Positions 50,683 through 59,475 are shown, counted from the stretch's first letter. The stretch is DNA of 64,000 nt from Pseudomonas sp. FEN (GCF_904067045.1 NZ_CAJFDC010000001.1:186001-250000); one strand, 5' to 3'. A program made the numbers and translations. The notes: generated from the sequence alone by a model not told the origin.

Positions 50683-51668
50683 GCTTCATCAGTGTCCAGA
50701 ACCTGAAAAAGACCTATGCCGGCACCACGGTGTTCAGCGACATCAACTGCGAAATCGCCAAGGGTGAGTTCGTCACCCTGCTCGGCCCGTCCGGTTGCGG
50801 CAAGTCCACGCTGCTGCGTTGCATCGCCGGCCTGACCCCGGTGGACAGCGGCAAGATCCTCCTCGACAGCCAGGATATCGTCCCGCTGAGTCCACAGAAA
50901 CGCGCGATCGGCATGGTGTTCCAAAGCTACGCGCTGTTTCCCAACATGACCGTGGAGCAAAACGTCGCCTTTGGCCTGAAGATGCAAAAGGTCAATCCCG
51001 ACGACAGCCACAAGCGGGTGATCGAAGCCCTCAAGCTGGTGGAGCTGCACGACTTCGCCGCGCGCTATCCGCACCAGCTGTCCGGCGGCCAATGCCAGCG
51101 CGTGGCCCTGGCCCGTTCACTGGTCACCCGCCCGCGCCTGCTGCTGCTCGATGAGCCGCTGTCGGCCCTGGATGCGCGGATTCGCAAACACCTGCGCGAG
51201 CAGATCCGGGCGATCCAGCGCGAGTTGGGACTGACCACGATTTTCGTCACCCACGACCAGGAGGAAGCCCTGACCATGAGTGACCGGATCTTCCTGATGA
51301 ACCAGGGCAAGATCGTCCAGAGCGGCGACGCCGAATCGCTCTACACCGCGCCGGTGGACGTGTTTGCCGCCGGCTTCATCGGCAACTACAACCTGCTCGA
51401 TGCCGACGCGGCCAGCCGCCTGTTGCAACGACCGATCAACAGCCGTATCGCCATTCGTCCGGAAGCCATCGAGTTGCGGGCCGAGGGCGAACTGGATGCG
51501 CTGATCCGCGGGCACAGTTTGCTGGGTAACGTCATTCGCTATCGGGTCGAGGCCCGGGGCGTGGAACTGGTGGTGGACGTGCTCAACCGCTCGGCCGCCG
51601 ATCTGCATCCCGAAGGCCGGCGTTTGTCGCTGTCTATCGATCCCAGTGCCCTGTGTGAGGTAGCCTGA
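50679..51668 (+). CDS. ABC importer ATPase
   Basis: 329 residues. Walker A GPSGCGKST (36-44), Q loop in VFQSYALFPNM, signature LSGGQCQRVALARS, Walker B LLLLDEPLSALD, switch His in THDQEEA; C-terminal TOBE-like regulatory domain from about 240. Energises the two permeases. Confidence 0.95.
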   Translation: MSFISVQNLKKTYAGTTVFSDINCEIAKGEFVTLLGPSGCGKSTLLRCIAGLTPVDSGKILLDSQDIVPLSPQKRAIGMVFQSYALFPNMTVEQNVAFGLKMQKVNPDDSHKRVIEALKLVELHDFAARYPHQLSGGQCQRVALARSLVTRPRLLLLDEPLSALDARIRKHLREQIRAIQRELGLTTIFVTHDQEEALTMSDRIFLMNQGKIVQSGDAESLYTAPVDVFAAGFIGNYNLLDADAASRLLQRPINSRIAIRPEAIELRAEGELDALIRGHSLLGNVIRYRVEARGVELVVDVLNRSAADLHPEGRRLSLSIDPSALCEVA

Positions 51669-51702
51669 TGTCCTTGGAGCGTTTGAAGAGAGAGCTGTAC
51701 TG

Positions 51703-52356
51703 ATGGCCCTGGCAATTTTTGATCTGGACGACACCCTGATCCACGGCGACTGCGCCACCCTCTGGAGCGAACAGATGGGGCGCCTGGGTTGGGTCGATCC
51801 GGAGTCGTTCATGCAGCGCAACAACGAACTGATGGACGCTTACAGCCGAGGCGAACTGGCCATGGAAGACTACATGCTGTTCAGCCTCGAACCGATGGCC
51901 GGGCGTACCCCGGAAGAAATCGCCCACCTGGTGGAGCCCTGGGTCGAGGACGTGATCGAGCCACTGATCTACAGCGATGCGTGCAAGGCGATTGCCGCCC
52001 ACCGCGCGGCGGGTGATCGGATCCTGGTGATCTCGGCGTCCGGCATTCACCTGGTCAAGGCCATCGCCGAGCGCGTCGGCATCGACGAGGTGCTGGGCAT
52101 CGACCTGGACGTGCTGCACGGCGTTTATACCGGTCATACCGTCGGCACCCTCACCTACCGCGAAGGCAAGATCGCGCGCTTGTTGGAGTGGCTGGATGCC
52201 GAAGGCGAGAACCTGGAAGGCGCGAGTTTCTACTCGGACTCACGCAACGACCTGCCGTTGCTGCTCAAGGTGGATTACCCCCATGTGGTCAACCCTGACC
52301 CGGTGCTGCGCGAGCAGGCGGAAAAGGCCGGCTGGCTGATCCATCACTGGAAATAG
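51703..52356 (+). CDS. HAD-IB family phosphatase
   Basis: 217 residues. Nucleophile Asp7 and Asp9 in FDLDDTL, motif II Ser in LVISASG, Lys in GKIARLLEW, and acidic motif III in YSDSRNDLPLL; the helical cap type of SerB/CicA-like HAD-IB enzymes. Last gene of the importer operon, 34 bases after the ATPase gene, so it likely dephosphorylates a product of the imported compound. Substrate unknown. Confidence 0.88.
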   Translation: MALAIFDLDDTLIHGDCATLWSEQMGRLGWVDPESFMQRNNELMDAYSRGELAMEDYMLFSLEPMAGRTPEEIAHLVEPWVEDVIEPLIYSDACKAIAAHRAAGDRILVISASGIHLVKAIAERVGIDEVLGIDLDVLHGVYTGHTVGTLTYREGKIARLLEWLDAEGENLEGASFYSDSRNDLPLLLKVDYPHVVNPDPVLREQAEKAGWLIHHWK

Positions 52357-52380
52357 GCGCCCCTTGCGAAAGCGGGCTTG

Positions 52381-52517
52381 CGTGGGAGCGGAGCTTGCCC
52401 GCGAAGGGGCTCGCGAGATCGCTAAGAGCTTCGCGGGCAAGCTCCGCTCCCACAGTCTATCCCTCAAGCTCTACTCCCACTGCTTATCCATCAAGCTCAG
52501 CTCCCACGGCCTCCCCA
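52381..52517. repeat. REPIN followed by three 27-bp tandem repeats
   Basis: Inverted arms GTGGGAGCGGAGCTTGCCCG and its complement ending at 52455. The right arm end is then repeated: CAAGCTC at 52438, 52465 and 52492, each followed by a CTCCCAC-containing unit, a period of exactly 27. Confidence 0.8.
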
Positions 52518-52535
52518 TCGCCGAACGGCAGCGGC

Positions 52536-53498
52536 TCACACCAGCGTTTCGTCGATCACCAGCACCAGCTTGCCTGCCACCTGGTTGCTCGCCAACGCCT
52601 CGAACGCCGCCTCGGCATCCCTGATCGGGAAGGTCGCGGACAACTGCGGGCTCAGGCGCTTCTCGGCGAACAACGGCCAGACATGCTCACCCAGATCCCG
52701 TAGCAGATCGGCCTTGAACTGATCATCGCGACTGCGCAAGGTCGAACCGAGCAACTGGATCCGTTTGGCGAGGATCCTGGCCAGGTCCAACTGGGTTTCC
52801 CGACCGCCCATCAGGCCGATCAGCACCCACCGTCCGTCAGCTGACAAAAGTTTCACGTTCAGCGCGGCGTAGTTCGCCCCCACCGGATCGAGGATCACAT
52901 CGAAGGGCCCGAAGTCGCTCAACCCCTCGATATCGTCACCCCGCACCACCCCACCCTGGGCCCCCAACGCCTCGCAATAGGCCAGCCGCTGAGCCGAACC
53001 GACACTGACCCAGCAGGGATTGCCAAAGGCCTTGCACAGTTGGATCGCCGCCGAACCGACACCACTGGCACCGGCATGCAGCAACACTTTTTCACCGGGC
53101 TTGAGCCCCGCCAACTGGAACAGATTCAGCCACGCCGTGGCGTAGACCTCAGGCAACGCGGCGGCTTCAGCCAGGCTCAGGCCCTCCGGCACCGGCAGCA
53201 CATGCCGTCCGTCGACGACCACTTCCTCGGCCATGCCACCACCAGCCAGCAGCGCACAAACACGATCGCCAACCTGCCAGGACACCCCTGGCCCGACTTC
53301 GCTGATCACCCCGGAACACTCAAGGCCCAATACCTGGCTGGCCCCCGGCGGCGGCGGATAGAGCCCGGCTTTCTGCAACAGATCGGCACGATTGAGCCCC
53401 GCTGCCGCCACCCGGATCCGTACCTGCCCCACATCGCAGGCCGGACTTGGCTCTTCAACCCACTCCACTTGACCTTCAACGCCTTGCAATGCTTTCAC
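52536..53498 (-). CDS. NAD(P)H quinone oxidoreductase, zinc-free MDR (PIG3-like)
   Basis: 320 residues. GroES-like N-terminal half (GLNRADLLQKAGLYPPPPGAS, GLECSGVI) and Rossmann half with HAGASGVGSAAIQL for NAD(P)H. The zinc-ligand residues of alcohol dehydrogenases are lacking. Reduces quinones or enals. Divergent from prc, with 180 bases between. Confidence 0.92.
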   Translation of the reverse strand: MKALQGVEGQVEWVEEPSPACDVGQVRIRVAAAGLNRADLLQKAGLYPPPPGASQVLGLECSGVISEVGPGVSWQVGDRVCALLAGGGMAEEVVVDGRHVLPVPEGLSLAEAAALPEVYATAWLNLFQLAGLKPGEKVLLHAGASGVGSAAIQLCKAFGNPCWVSVGSAQRLAYCEALGAQGGVVRGDDIEGLSDFGPFDVILDPVGANYAALNVKLLSADGRWVLIGLMGGRETQLDLARILAKRIQLLGSTLRSRDDQFKADLLRDLGEHVWPLFAEKRLSPQLSATFPIRDAEAAFEALASNQVAGKLVLVIDETLV

Positions 53499-53680
53499 AG
53501 TGCCTCCATAGTGAGTCTGGACTGAGCCCGTAGCTGTAGCACCGGGCTTTTTGCATTATGCGACCGGCCCGAGGCTTGCACGAAAACTCGCAAACGCGGT
53601 TTTGGTACACGGCCCCACGGAACCGGCGACTTTAAAGACGGCCTAATATGCGTTATCAATTGCCCCCGCGTCGAATCAGC

Positions 53681-55765
53681 ATGAAGCATTTGTTCCCCAG
53701 CACCGCACTTGCTCTTTTCATTGGCCTTGGCTTTTCCGCGCTGTCGGCCAATACGTTCGCAGCCAATAGCTGGGACAATCTTCAGCCAGACCGCGACGAG
53801 GTGATTGCCAGCCTGAACGTCGTCGAGTTGCTCAAGCGTAATCACTACAGCAAGCCGCCGCTGGACGACGCGCGCTCGGTGATCATCTACGAGAGCTATC
53901 TCAAGCTGCTCGACCCGTCGCGCAGTTATTTCCTGGCCAGTGACATCGCCGAATTCGACAAATGGAAAACCCAGTTTGACGATTTCCTCAAGAGCGGCGA
54001 CCTGAATGCAGGGTTCACCATCTATAAACGATACCTGGACCGGGTCAAGTCGCGTCTGGACTTCACCCTTGCCGAGCTGAACAAGGGCGTCGACAAGATC
54101 GACTTCACCACCCAGGAATCCTTGCTGATCGATCGCAAGGACGCTCCGTGGCTGAAGACCACCGCCGAGCTCGACGACCTGTGGCGCAAACGCGTCAAGG
54201 ACGAAGTGCTGCGCCTGAAAATCGCCGGCAAGGATCCCAAGGCGATCCAGGACCTGCTGACCAAGCGCTACAAGAATCAGCTGGCGCGCCTGGACCAGAC
54301 CCGTTCCGAAGATATCTTCCAGGCCTACATCAATACCTTTGCGATGTCCTACGACCCGCACACCAACTATCTGTCACCCGATAGCGCGGAAAACTTCGAC
54401 ATCAACATGAGCCTGTCCCTGGAAGGTATCGGCGCCGTGCTGCAAAGCGACAATGACCAGGTCAAGGTCGTGCGCCTGGTGCCGTCCGGCCCGGCGGACA
54501 AGACCAAGCAGGTCGCCCCGGCCGACAAGATCATCGGTGTCGCCCAGGGCGACAAGGAAATGGTCGACGTGATCGGCTGGCGCCTGGACGAAGTGGTCAA
54601 GCTGATCCGCGGTCCGAAAGGCTCGGTGGTGCGCCTGGAAGTGATTCCGGCGAGCAATGCACCGAACGACCAGACCAGCAAGATCGTCTCCATCACCCGC
54701 GAATCGGTGAAGCTGGAAGACCAGGCGGCGAGCAAGTCGATCCTGCACATCAAGCAGGATGGCAAGGATTACAAGCTGGGGGTTATCGATATCCCGGCCT
54801 TCTACCTGGACTTCAAGGCGTTCCGCGCCGGCGATCCGAACTACAAGAGCACCACCCGCGACGTCAAGAAACTGCTGGGCGAACTGCAGAAGGAAAGCGT
54901 CGACGGCGTGGTCATCGACCTGCGCAACAACGGCGGCGGTTCCCTGCAGGAAGCCACCGAACTGACCAGCCTGTTTATCGACAAGGGCCCGACCGTGCTG
55001 GTGCGTAACGCCGAAGGCAAGGTCGATGTGCTGGAAGACGAAAATCCCGGTGCCTTCTACAAAGGCCCGATGGCGCTGCTGGTCAACCGCTTGTCCGCCT
55101 CGGCCTCGGAGATCTTCGCTGGCGCCATGCAGGACTATCACCGCGCCCTGATCATTGGTGGCCAGACCTTCGGCAAAGGCACCGTGCAGACCATCCAGCC
55201 GCTCAACCATGGCGAGCTGAAACTGACCCTGGCGAAGTTCTACCGGGTTTCCGGGCAGAGTACCCAACACCAGGGCGTATTGCCGGACGTGGATTTCCCG
55301 TCGATCATCGACACCAAGGAAATCGGCGAGAGCGCGCTGCCGGAAGCCATGCCGTGGGACACCATCCGTCCTTCGATCAGGCCGGCAATGGATCCGTTCA
55401 AACCGTTCCTGGCCCAGCTCAAGGCTGACCACGAGGCTCGCGCCTCGAAAGATGCGGAGTTCATCTTCATTCGCGACAAACTGGCCCTGGCCGAGAAGCT
55501 GATGAAGGAAAAAACCGTGAGCCTGAACGAGGCCGAGCGTCGTGCCCAGCGCACCGATATCGACGCCAAGCAGTTGGCCATGGAGAACGCCCGTCGCAAG
55601 GCCAAGGGCGAAGACCCACTCAAGGAACTGAAGAAAGAGGACGAGGACGCCTTGCCGGCGGACCCGGACAAGAAAACCAAGCCCGAAGACGACGCCTACC
55701 TGAGTGAGACCGGGCGTATTCTGCTGGACTACCTGCGGTTGAACACGGCGATCGCGAAACACTGA
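53681..55765 (+). CDS. prc: Tail-specific periplasmic protease Prc
   Basis: 694 residues, signal peptide ending ANTFA|ANSWD. N-terminal helical domain, PDZ (SLEGIGAVLQSD... VRLVPSGPA), S41 peptidase with Ser474 (SASASEIF) and Lys499 (TFGKGTVQ), and a Lys/Glu-rich tail. Degrades periplasmic proteins by their C terminus; in P. aeruginosa the homologue (AlgO) affects the MucA-AlgU system. An ATG at 53648 would extend it by 11 residues; neither start has a good ribosome site. Confidence 0.95.
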   Translation: MKHLFPSTALALFIGLGFSALSANTFAANSWDNLQPDRDEVIASLNVVELLKRNHYSKPPLDDARSVIIYESYLKLLDPSRSYFLASDIAEFDKWKTQFDDFLKSGDLNAGFTIYKRYLDRVKSRLDFTLAELNKGVDKIDFTTQESLLIDRKDAPWLKTTAELDDLWRKRVKDEVLRLKIAGKDPKAIQDLLTKRYKNQLARLDQTRSEDIFQAYINTFAMSYDPHTNYLSPDSAENFDINMSLSLEGIGAVLQSDNDQVKVVRLVPSGPADKTKQVAPADKIIGVAQGDKEMVDVIGWRLDEVVKLIRGPKGSVVRLEVIPASNAPNDQTSKIVSITRESVKLEDQAASKSILHIKQDGKDYKLGVIDIPAFYLDFKAFRAGDPNYKSTTRDVKKLLGELQKESVDGVVIDLRNNGGGSLQEATELTSLFIDKGPTVLVRNAEGKVDVLEDENPGAFYKGPMALLVNRLSASASEIFAGAMQDYHRALIIGGQTFGKGTVQTIQPLNHGELKLTLAKFYRVSGQSTQHQGVLPDVDFPSIIDTKEIGESALPEAMPWDTIRPSIRPAMDPFKPFLAQLKADHEARASKDAEFIFIRDKLALAEKLMKEKTVSLNEAERRAQRTDIDAKQLAMENARRKAKGEDPLKELKKEDEDALPADPDKKTKPEDDAYLSETGRILLDYLRLNTAIAKH

Positions 55766-55833
55766 AGATGATGGCAATTTAATGTAAGGCTGTTTCTGAG
55801 CGTCATCAAACAGTCATCATTCTGTCGTGAAAT

Positions 55834-55884
55834 AAAGGACTGGGCACTGCTCTTATAGCAAGGGTGGCACCCGGTCCTTTTTTT
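55834..55884 (+). terminator. Terminator of prc
   Basis: AAAGGACTGGG pairs with CCCGGTCCTTT (one G-T) around a 25-base loop, then seven T. Confidence 0.85.
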
Positions 55885-55900
55885 ATCGATCGAGACAGCC

Positions 55901-57676
55901 ATGACCATGACCGAACAGCTGAACGCCTTGAGTTCAATCCTGGCTCAGAATGGTCTGCACAGCTTGTTCCAACCGATCATCTCACTGTCCGAACGACGGA
56001 TTATCGGCTATGAGGCGCTCAGCCGCGGACCGTCCAACAGTCCATTGCACTCGCCGATCAATCTGTTTGCCGTGGCCCGCCAGGCCGGCCGCCTCAGCGA
56101 ACTGGAAATGCTCTGCCGCCTCAGCGCCTGTCGACGCTTCAGCGAACAGAAACTACCGGGCAAACTCTTTCTCAACGTCTCGCCGGAATCCTTGCTGGAG
56201 CCAAGCCACCAGCCCGGGCGCACGCTGAAACTGTTGCAGGACTTCGGCATCGATCCCAGCAATGTGGTGATCGAACTTACCGAGCAGACCCCGACCGACG
56301 ACTTCCAACTGCTGCAAAACGCCCTGCACCACTATCGCGCCATGGGCTTCTCCATCGCCCTGGACGATCTGGGGGCCGGCTACTCCAGCTTGCGCCTGTG
56401 GTCGGAACTGCGCCCGGACTATGTGAAGATCGACCGGCACTTTATCGACGGCATCCACCAGGACGGACTCAAGCGCGAATTCGTCGGTTCCATCCTGCAA
56501 ATCGCCAAGGCCTCCCGGGCCCTGGTGATCGCCGAAGGCATCGAACTGCCAGAGGAACTGGCGGTGCTCACGGAAATGGGCGTCGACCTGATCCAGGGCT
56601 ATCTGCTCTGCCGCCCCCAGGAACATCCGCCACGGGAGGCCCGCGCACTCCTGCCCAAGCTCGAAACCACCTCGATGGCCCTCAACGAAGACGCCAGCGA
56701 CCTCAGCGCCCTGCTCAACGAACAACCGGCGGTCGCCCTGGGCACCCCCACGGCGGCCGTGCTGGAAGCTTTCCGCCGCCAGGCCAACCTCAACTCCCTG
56801 GCCGTCCTCGACGAGCACTGCCACCCTTGCGGCATCGTCCACCGCCATTCGCTCTCGGACGTCCTGCTCAAGCCCTTTGCCACCGACCTCTTCGCCCGTA
56901 AGCCGATCAGCCGGCTGATGAGCGATGACTTCCTCGCGGTGGAGTTGAGCCAGTCCTTGCAACAGGTCAGCCGCTTGCTCACCAGCCGGGCCCGGCAGCG
57001 CATCGAAGAGGATTTCATCATCACCCAGCATGGCCAATACCTGGGTCTGGGGCGGGTCATCGACGTGCTGAAACTGATTACCGAACTGAAAATCCAGCAA
57101 GCCCGCTATGCCAATCCGCTGACCTTGCTACCGGGCAACGTGCCGATCCAGCAATGCCTGACGCGGCTGCTGCAACAGGCCCGGGAGTCGGTGATCTGCT
57201 ACGTGGATATCGACAGCTTCAAGCCGTTCAACGATATCTACGGTTATGGCCGCGGCGATGAGGTACTGCTGTGCCTGGCGCAATGCCTGAACGATCGCGT
57301 CGACCCGAGCCGGGATTTCGTCGGGCACATCGGCGGCGACGACTTCCTGCTGGTGCTGGGCGAGGGAGATTGGCGCAAGCGCCTGAACCAGTTGCAGGAG
57401 GACTTCCAGAACCAGTGCCGGCGCTTCTACCGCGCCGAGCACCTGGAGGCCGGCTGCTTCATCGCCTCGAACCGGCAGGGCCAGCGCCAGGAGTTTCCGT
57501 TGTTGTCACTGTCCATCGGCGTGGTGCACCTGAAGCCTGAATCCTGCGCGCTGATGGATGCCGCGCAGTTGGCCGAGCTGGCTTCCCAGGCCAAGCATCA
57601 CGCGAAGAATGTGCCGGGCTACAGCATTCATGTGCTCGACAGCCATGAACTCAACCCGCTCGAAGACAGCGCCTGA
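55901..57676 (+). CDS. EAL-CBS-GGDEF cyclic-di-GMP protein
   Basis: 591 residues, soluble. N-terminal EAL domain with Glu38 (GYEALSRGP), LNVSPESL, ELTEQ, DDLGAGYSSL, VIAEGIE and QGYLLCRP, so all main phosphodiesterase motifs are there. Two CBS motifs (about 265-390) may bind a nucleotide. C-terminal GGDEF-like domain has GGDDF at 478-482 and a conserved YVDIDSFKPFNDIYGYGRGDEVL. The EAL-first order with CBS in between matches PA3258. A net phosphodiesterase is likely; the cyclase half may be weak or regulatory. Confidence 0.9.
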   Translation: MTMTEQLNALSSILAQNGLHSLFQPIISLSERRIIGYEALSRGPSNSPLHSPINLFAVARQAGRLSELEMLCRLSACRRFSEQKLPGKLFLNVSPESLLEPSHQPGRTLKLLQDFGIDPSNVVIELTEQTPTDDFQLLQNALHHYRAMGFSIALDDLGAGYSSLRLWSELRPDYVKIDRHFIDGIHQDGLKREFVGSILQIAKASRALVIAEGIELPEELAVLTEMGVDLIQGYLLCRPQEHPPREARALLPKLETTSMALNEDASDLSALLNEQPAVALGTPTAAVLEAFRRQANLNSLAVLDEHCHPCGIVHRHSLSDVLLKPFATDLFARKPISRLMSDDFLAVELSQSLQQVSRLLTSRARQRIEEDFIITQHGQYLGLGRVIDVLKLITELKIQQARYANPLTLLPGNVPIQQCLTRLLQQARESVICYVDIDSFKPFNDIYGYGRGDEVLLCLAQCLNDRVDPSRDFVGHIGGDDFLLVLGEGDWRKRLNQLQEDFQNQCRRFYRAEHLEAGCFIASNRQGQRQEFPLLSLSIGVVHLKPESCALMDAAQLAELASQAKHHAKNVPGYSIHVLDSHELNPLEDSA

Positions 57677-57696
57677 TCTCGAATACGCCACCTAAT

Positions 57697-57779
57697 CTGT
57701 AGGAGCAGAGTTTGTCGGATCGCCGCGAAGCTTTTAGCGATCTTGCGGGCCTCTTCGCGAGCAAGCTCTGCTCCTACAA
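57697..57779. repeat. Mixed REPIN, variant arm on the left
   Basis: Left arm CTGTAGGAGCAGAGTTTG followed by TCGGATCGCCGCGAAG; right arm CTTCGCGAGCAAGCTCTGCT of the normal type. The arms pair only at their outer ends. Confidence 0.75.
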
Positions 57780-57816
57780 GTCGATGTCGTATACGAAATT
57801 TGTGTTCGACACCAAA

Positions 57817-57904
57817 CTGTAGGAGCAGAGCTTGCTCGCGAAGAGGCCCTCCAGCCCGCCAGAAACTTCGCGGCGGTGCGGCGATCCGACAAGCGCCCCT
57901 ACAG
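57817..57904. repeat. Mixed REPIN, variant arm on the right
   Basis: Left arm CTGTAGGAGCAGAGCTTGCT of the normal type; right arm carries GCGGCGATCCGACAAGCG then CCCCTACAG. Mirror arrangement of the previous element, 37 bases away. Confidence 0.75.
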
Positions 57905-57946
57905 TTTCGCCGTGTTTTCAAGATCCCATTCCAGCAATGAGGCGTC

Positions 57947-58318
57947 TCAGGCCTCGGCCGACTCGGGGTAATCGTACTCGAACACCCGCACCACTTCCGA
58001 AGCATGCCAGGACGCCGCCGCCACGCCGTCGGACGGGCCGGAAAAGCGCCCGAGGCGCTCGACACACTCGAAGAACCCCGTCCGTGGCAAGCGACTGGCG
58101 CCCTGGCTGATCACCAGAGAACTGCGCAGCGGTTGTTCGGCCTTGGCATCCAGGGCCGCCAGGTGCTCCAGCGCCGCGGTCAGGGTTTGCATGGCCGGGC
58201 TGGGCAACTGCAAGCGCTCCAACAACGCACGATAAGTCAACAGATGACGCTGGCGACGCGCCTGGTCGAGTTCACCCAGCAACCCATCCCAATGCTGACG
58301 ACTGATACGCACGCTCAC
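57947..58318 (-). CDS. Unknown 123-residue protein coupled to XRE regulator
   Basis: 123 residues with a helical N-terminal half (WDGLLGELDQARRQRHLLTYRALLERL; AMQTLTAALEHLAALDAKAE) and a C-terminal half with SSLVISQGASRLPRTGFFECVERLGRF. No catalytic signature that I recognise. Its GTG start overlaps the stop of the upstream XRE gene (GTGA), so the pair is translationally coupled. The order regulator-first, small partner second is seen in some toxin-antitoxin operons, but a toxin family was not recognised. Confidence 0.75.
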   Translation of the reverse strand: MSVRISRQHWDGLLGELDQARRQRHLLTYRALLERLQLPSPAMQTLTAALEHLAALDAKAEQPLRSSLVISQGASRLPRTGFFECVERLGRFSGPSDGVAAASWHASEVVRVFEYDYPESAEA

Positions 58319-58656
58319 GATGCATCCCTCCAGCCGGTAACCCCCAGCTCCCAGGCCAGGCTACGGCGAATCGCGGCGTCAGGCTCGCGTTCGCCGCTTT
58401 CGATCAACCCCAGGTACGAAGGACTGATGCCCACTGTACGCGCCAGGCTCTCCAGGGCCAGGCCCTTGGCTTCGCGCAGGCTGCGCAACTGATCGAAGGC
58501 CGGCAGCTCGGCGGTCGACGGCGGCGGGCTGGCGGCGGGAGATGATATAGGTTGCTGGCGGCTCAGGCCGGCGGCCTTGAGCAAGGACTGGTATTGAGCC
58601 CAAGGTAGAACCGCATATTCCGGTTCTCCGTCACGTGTAATTATTTGAAGATCCAT
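58315..58656 (-). CDS. XRE-family HTH protein with Phd-like N terminus
   Basis: 113 residues. N-terminal segment RDGEPEYAVLPWAQYQSLLKAAG resembles the dimerisation strand-helix of Phd/RelB-type antitoxins; after a Pro/Ser-rich linker (about 38-50) an XRE helix-turn-helix follows (LRSLREAKGLALESLARTVGISPSYLGLIESGEREPD). Probable autoregulator of the two-gene operon. ATG 58656 is chosen over the GTG two codons upstream. Confidence 0.82.
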   Translation of the reverse strand: MDLQIITRDGEPEYAVLPWAQYQSLLKAAGLSRQQPISSPAASPPPSTAELPAFDQLRSLREAKGLALESLARTVGISPSYLGLIESGEREPDAAIRRSLAWELGVTGWRDAS

Positions 58657-58767
58657 TACCACACCCCGTAGGACTTTTACACATAGCGAGTCGGCGCTTT
58701 CCTTGTAGCTTAATCTTAACAGCCGCCAAGGTCGCTAGTGAGTCTGTTGTTCAACGGAACGGTGGGA

Positions 58768-59223
58768 TCAGTCCTTTTTGTTGTGTTGCAGTTGCAACTG
58801 CTCGGGGGTATCCGGCAAGTGTTCAATTGCCCGCAGCTGTTCAGGCGCCTGACGTTCGAGCCAGGCGCGGAAGGCATTCAACTCCTGGTCCAGGGTATTC
58901 ATCACCCAGGCCAGTACCGCAATGTCGTCGAGCATGCCGAACACAGGGATGAAATCGGGAATGGCGTCGATCGGGCTGAGGAAATACATCAAGCCCGCCA
59001 CCACGGTGATCATCGACTTGACGCTGATGGCCCGATACTCACCGCGCCAATAAGCCAGGCACAGGACCTGCAACAGTTTCAGGTCCTCCTTGAGCTTGCC
59101 CAGCCGGCCGCCTTGATGCGCGCTCTTGCTCGCCACGGCGAACAGCAGCGTGGGCAGACGCCCCCGCAGCAGCACACGTTGTGCCAAGGGCAGGAAGCGC
59201 GCGAAATTCCAGGGTGCTTTCAT
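58768..59223 (-). CDS. DUF1232 membrane-associated protein (YkvA-like)
   Basis: 151 residues with the DUF1232 core KSMITVVAGLMYFLSPIDAIPDFIPVFGMLDDIAVL (about residues 72-107), a hydrophobic hairpin with the SPIDxIPDxIP signature, and a polar C terminus. Function unknown. ATG 59223 has GGAG upstream; 27 bases upstream lies a perfect inverted pair of DnaA boxes. Confidence 0.85.
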   Translation of the reverse strand: MKAPWNFARFLPLAQRVLLRGRLPTLLFAVASKSAHQGGRLGKLKEDLKLLQVLCLAYWRGEYRAISVKSMITVVAGLMYFLSPIDAIPDFIPVFGMLDDIAVLAWVMNTLDQELNAFRAWLERQAPEQLRAIEHLPDTPEQLQLQHNKKD

Positions 59224-59249
59224 TATTACTCCACTCAGCCGCCGCGCGA

Positions 59250-59276
59250 GGTTATCCACACAAATTGTGGATAACC
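59250..59276. promoter_or_regulatory. Inverted pair of perfect DnaA boxes / hairpin
   Basis: GGTTATCCACA and TGTGGATAACC flank CAAAT. Each arm contains the consensus DnaA box TTATCCACA (59252-59260 on plus, 59266-59274 on minus). As RNA it would be an 11-bp hairpin in the DUF1232 leader. The rest of 59277-59475 is AT-rich with no gene seen. Confidence 0.6.
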
Positions 59277-59475
59277 TTGTGAACAGAGCCACTTTTCAAC
59301 GCTGAAAGCCCCGCTTTACAAGGGCCCAGCTCAGATCGGGCGTTTTTTACTCACTGAAAAAAAGCCATAATTTCATTGACTTGGCAGCAGTCTACGATTA
59401 GGTCGATTAGCTGAATATTAAGACTATACCTACCTACATATGTTCGTTTTCTTACAGCTTACACCCCATAGAAAC

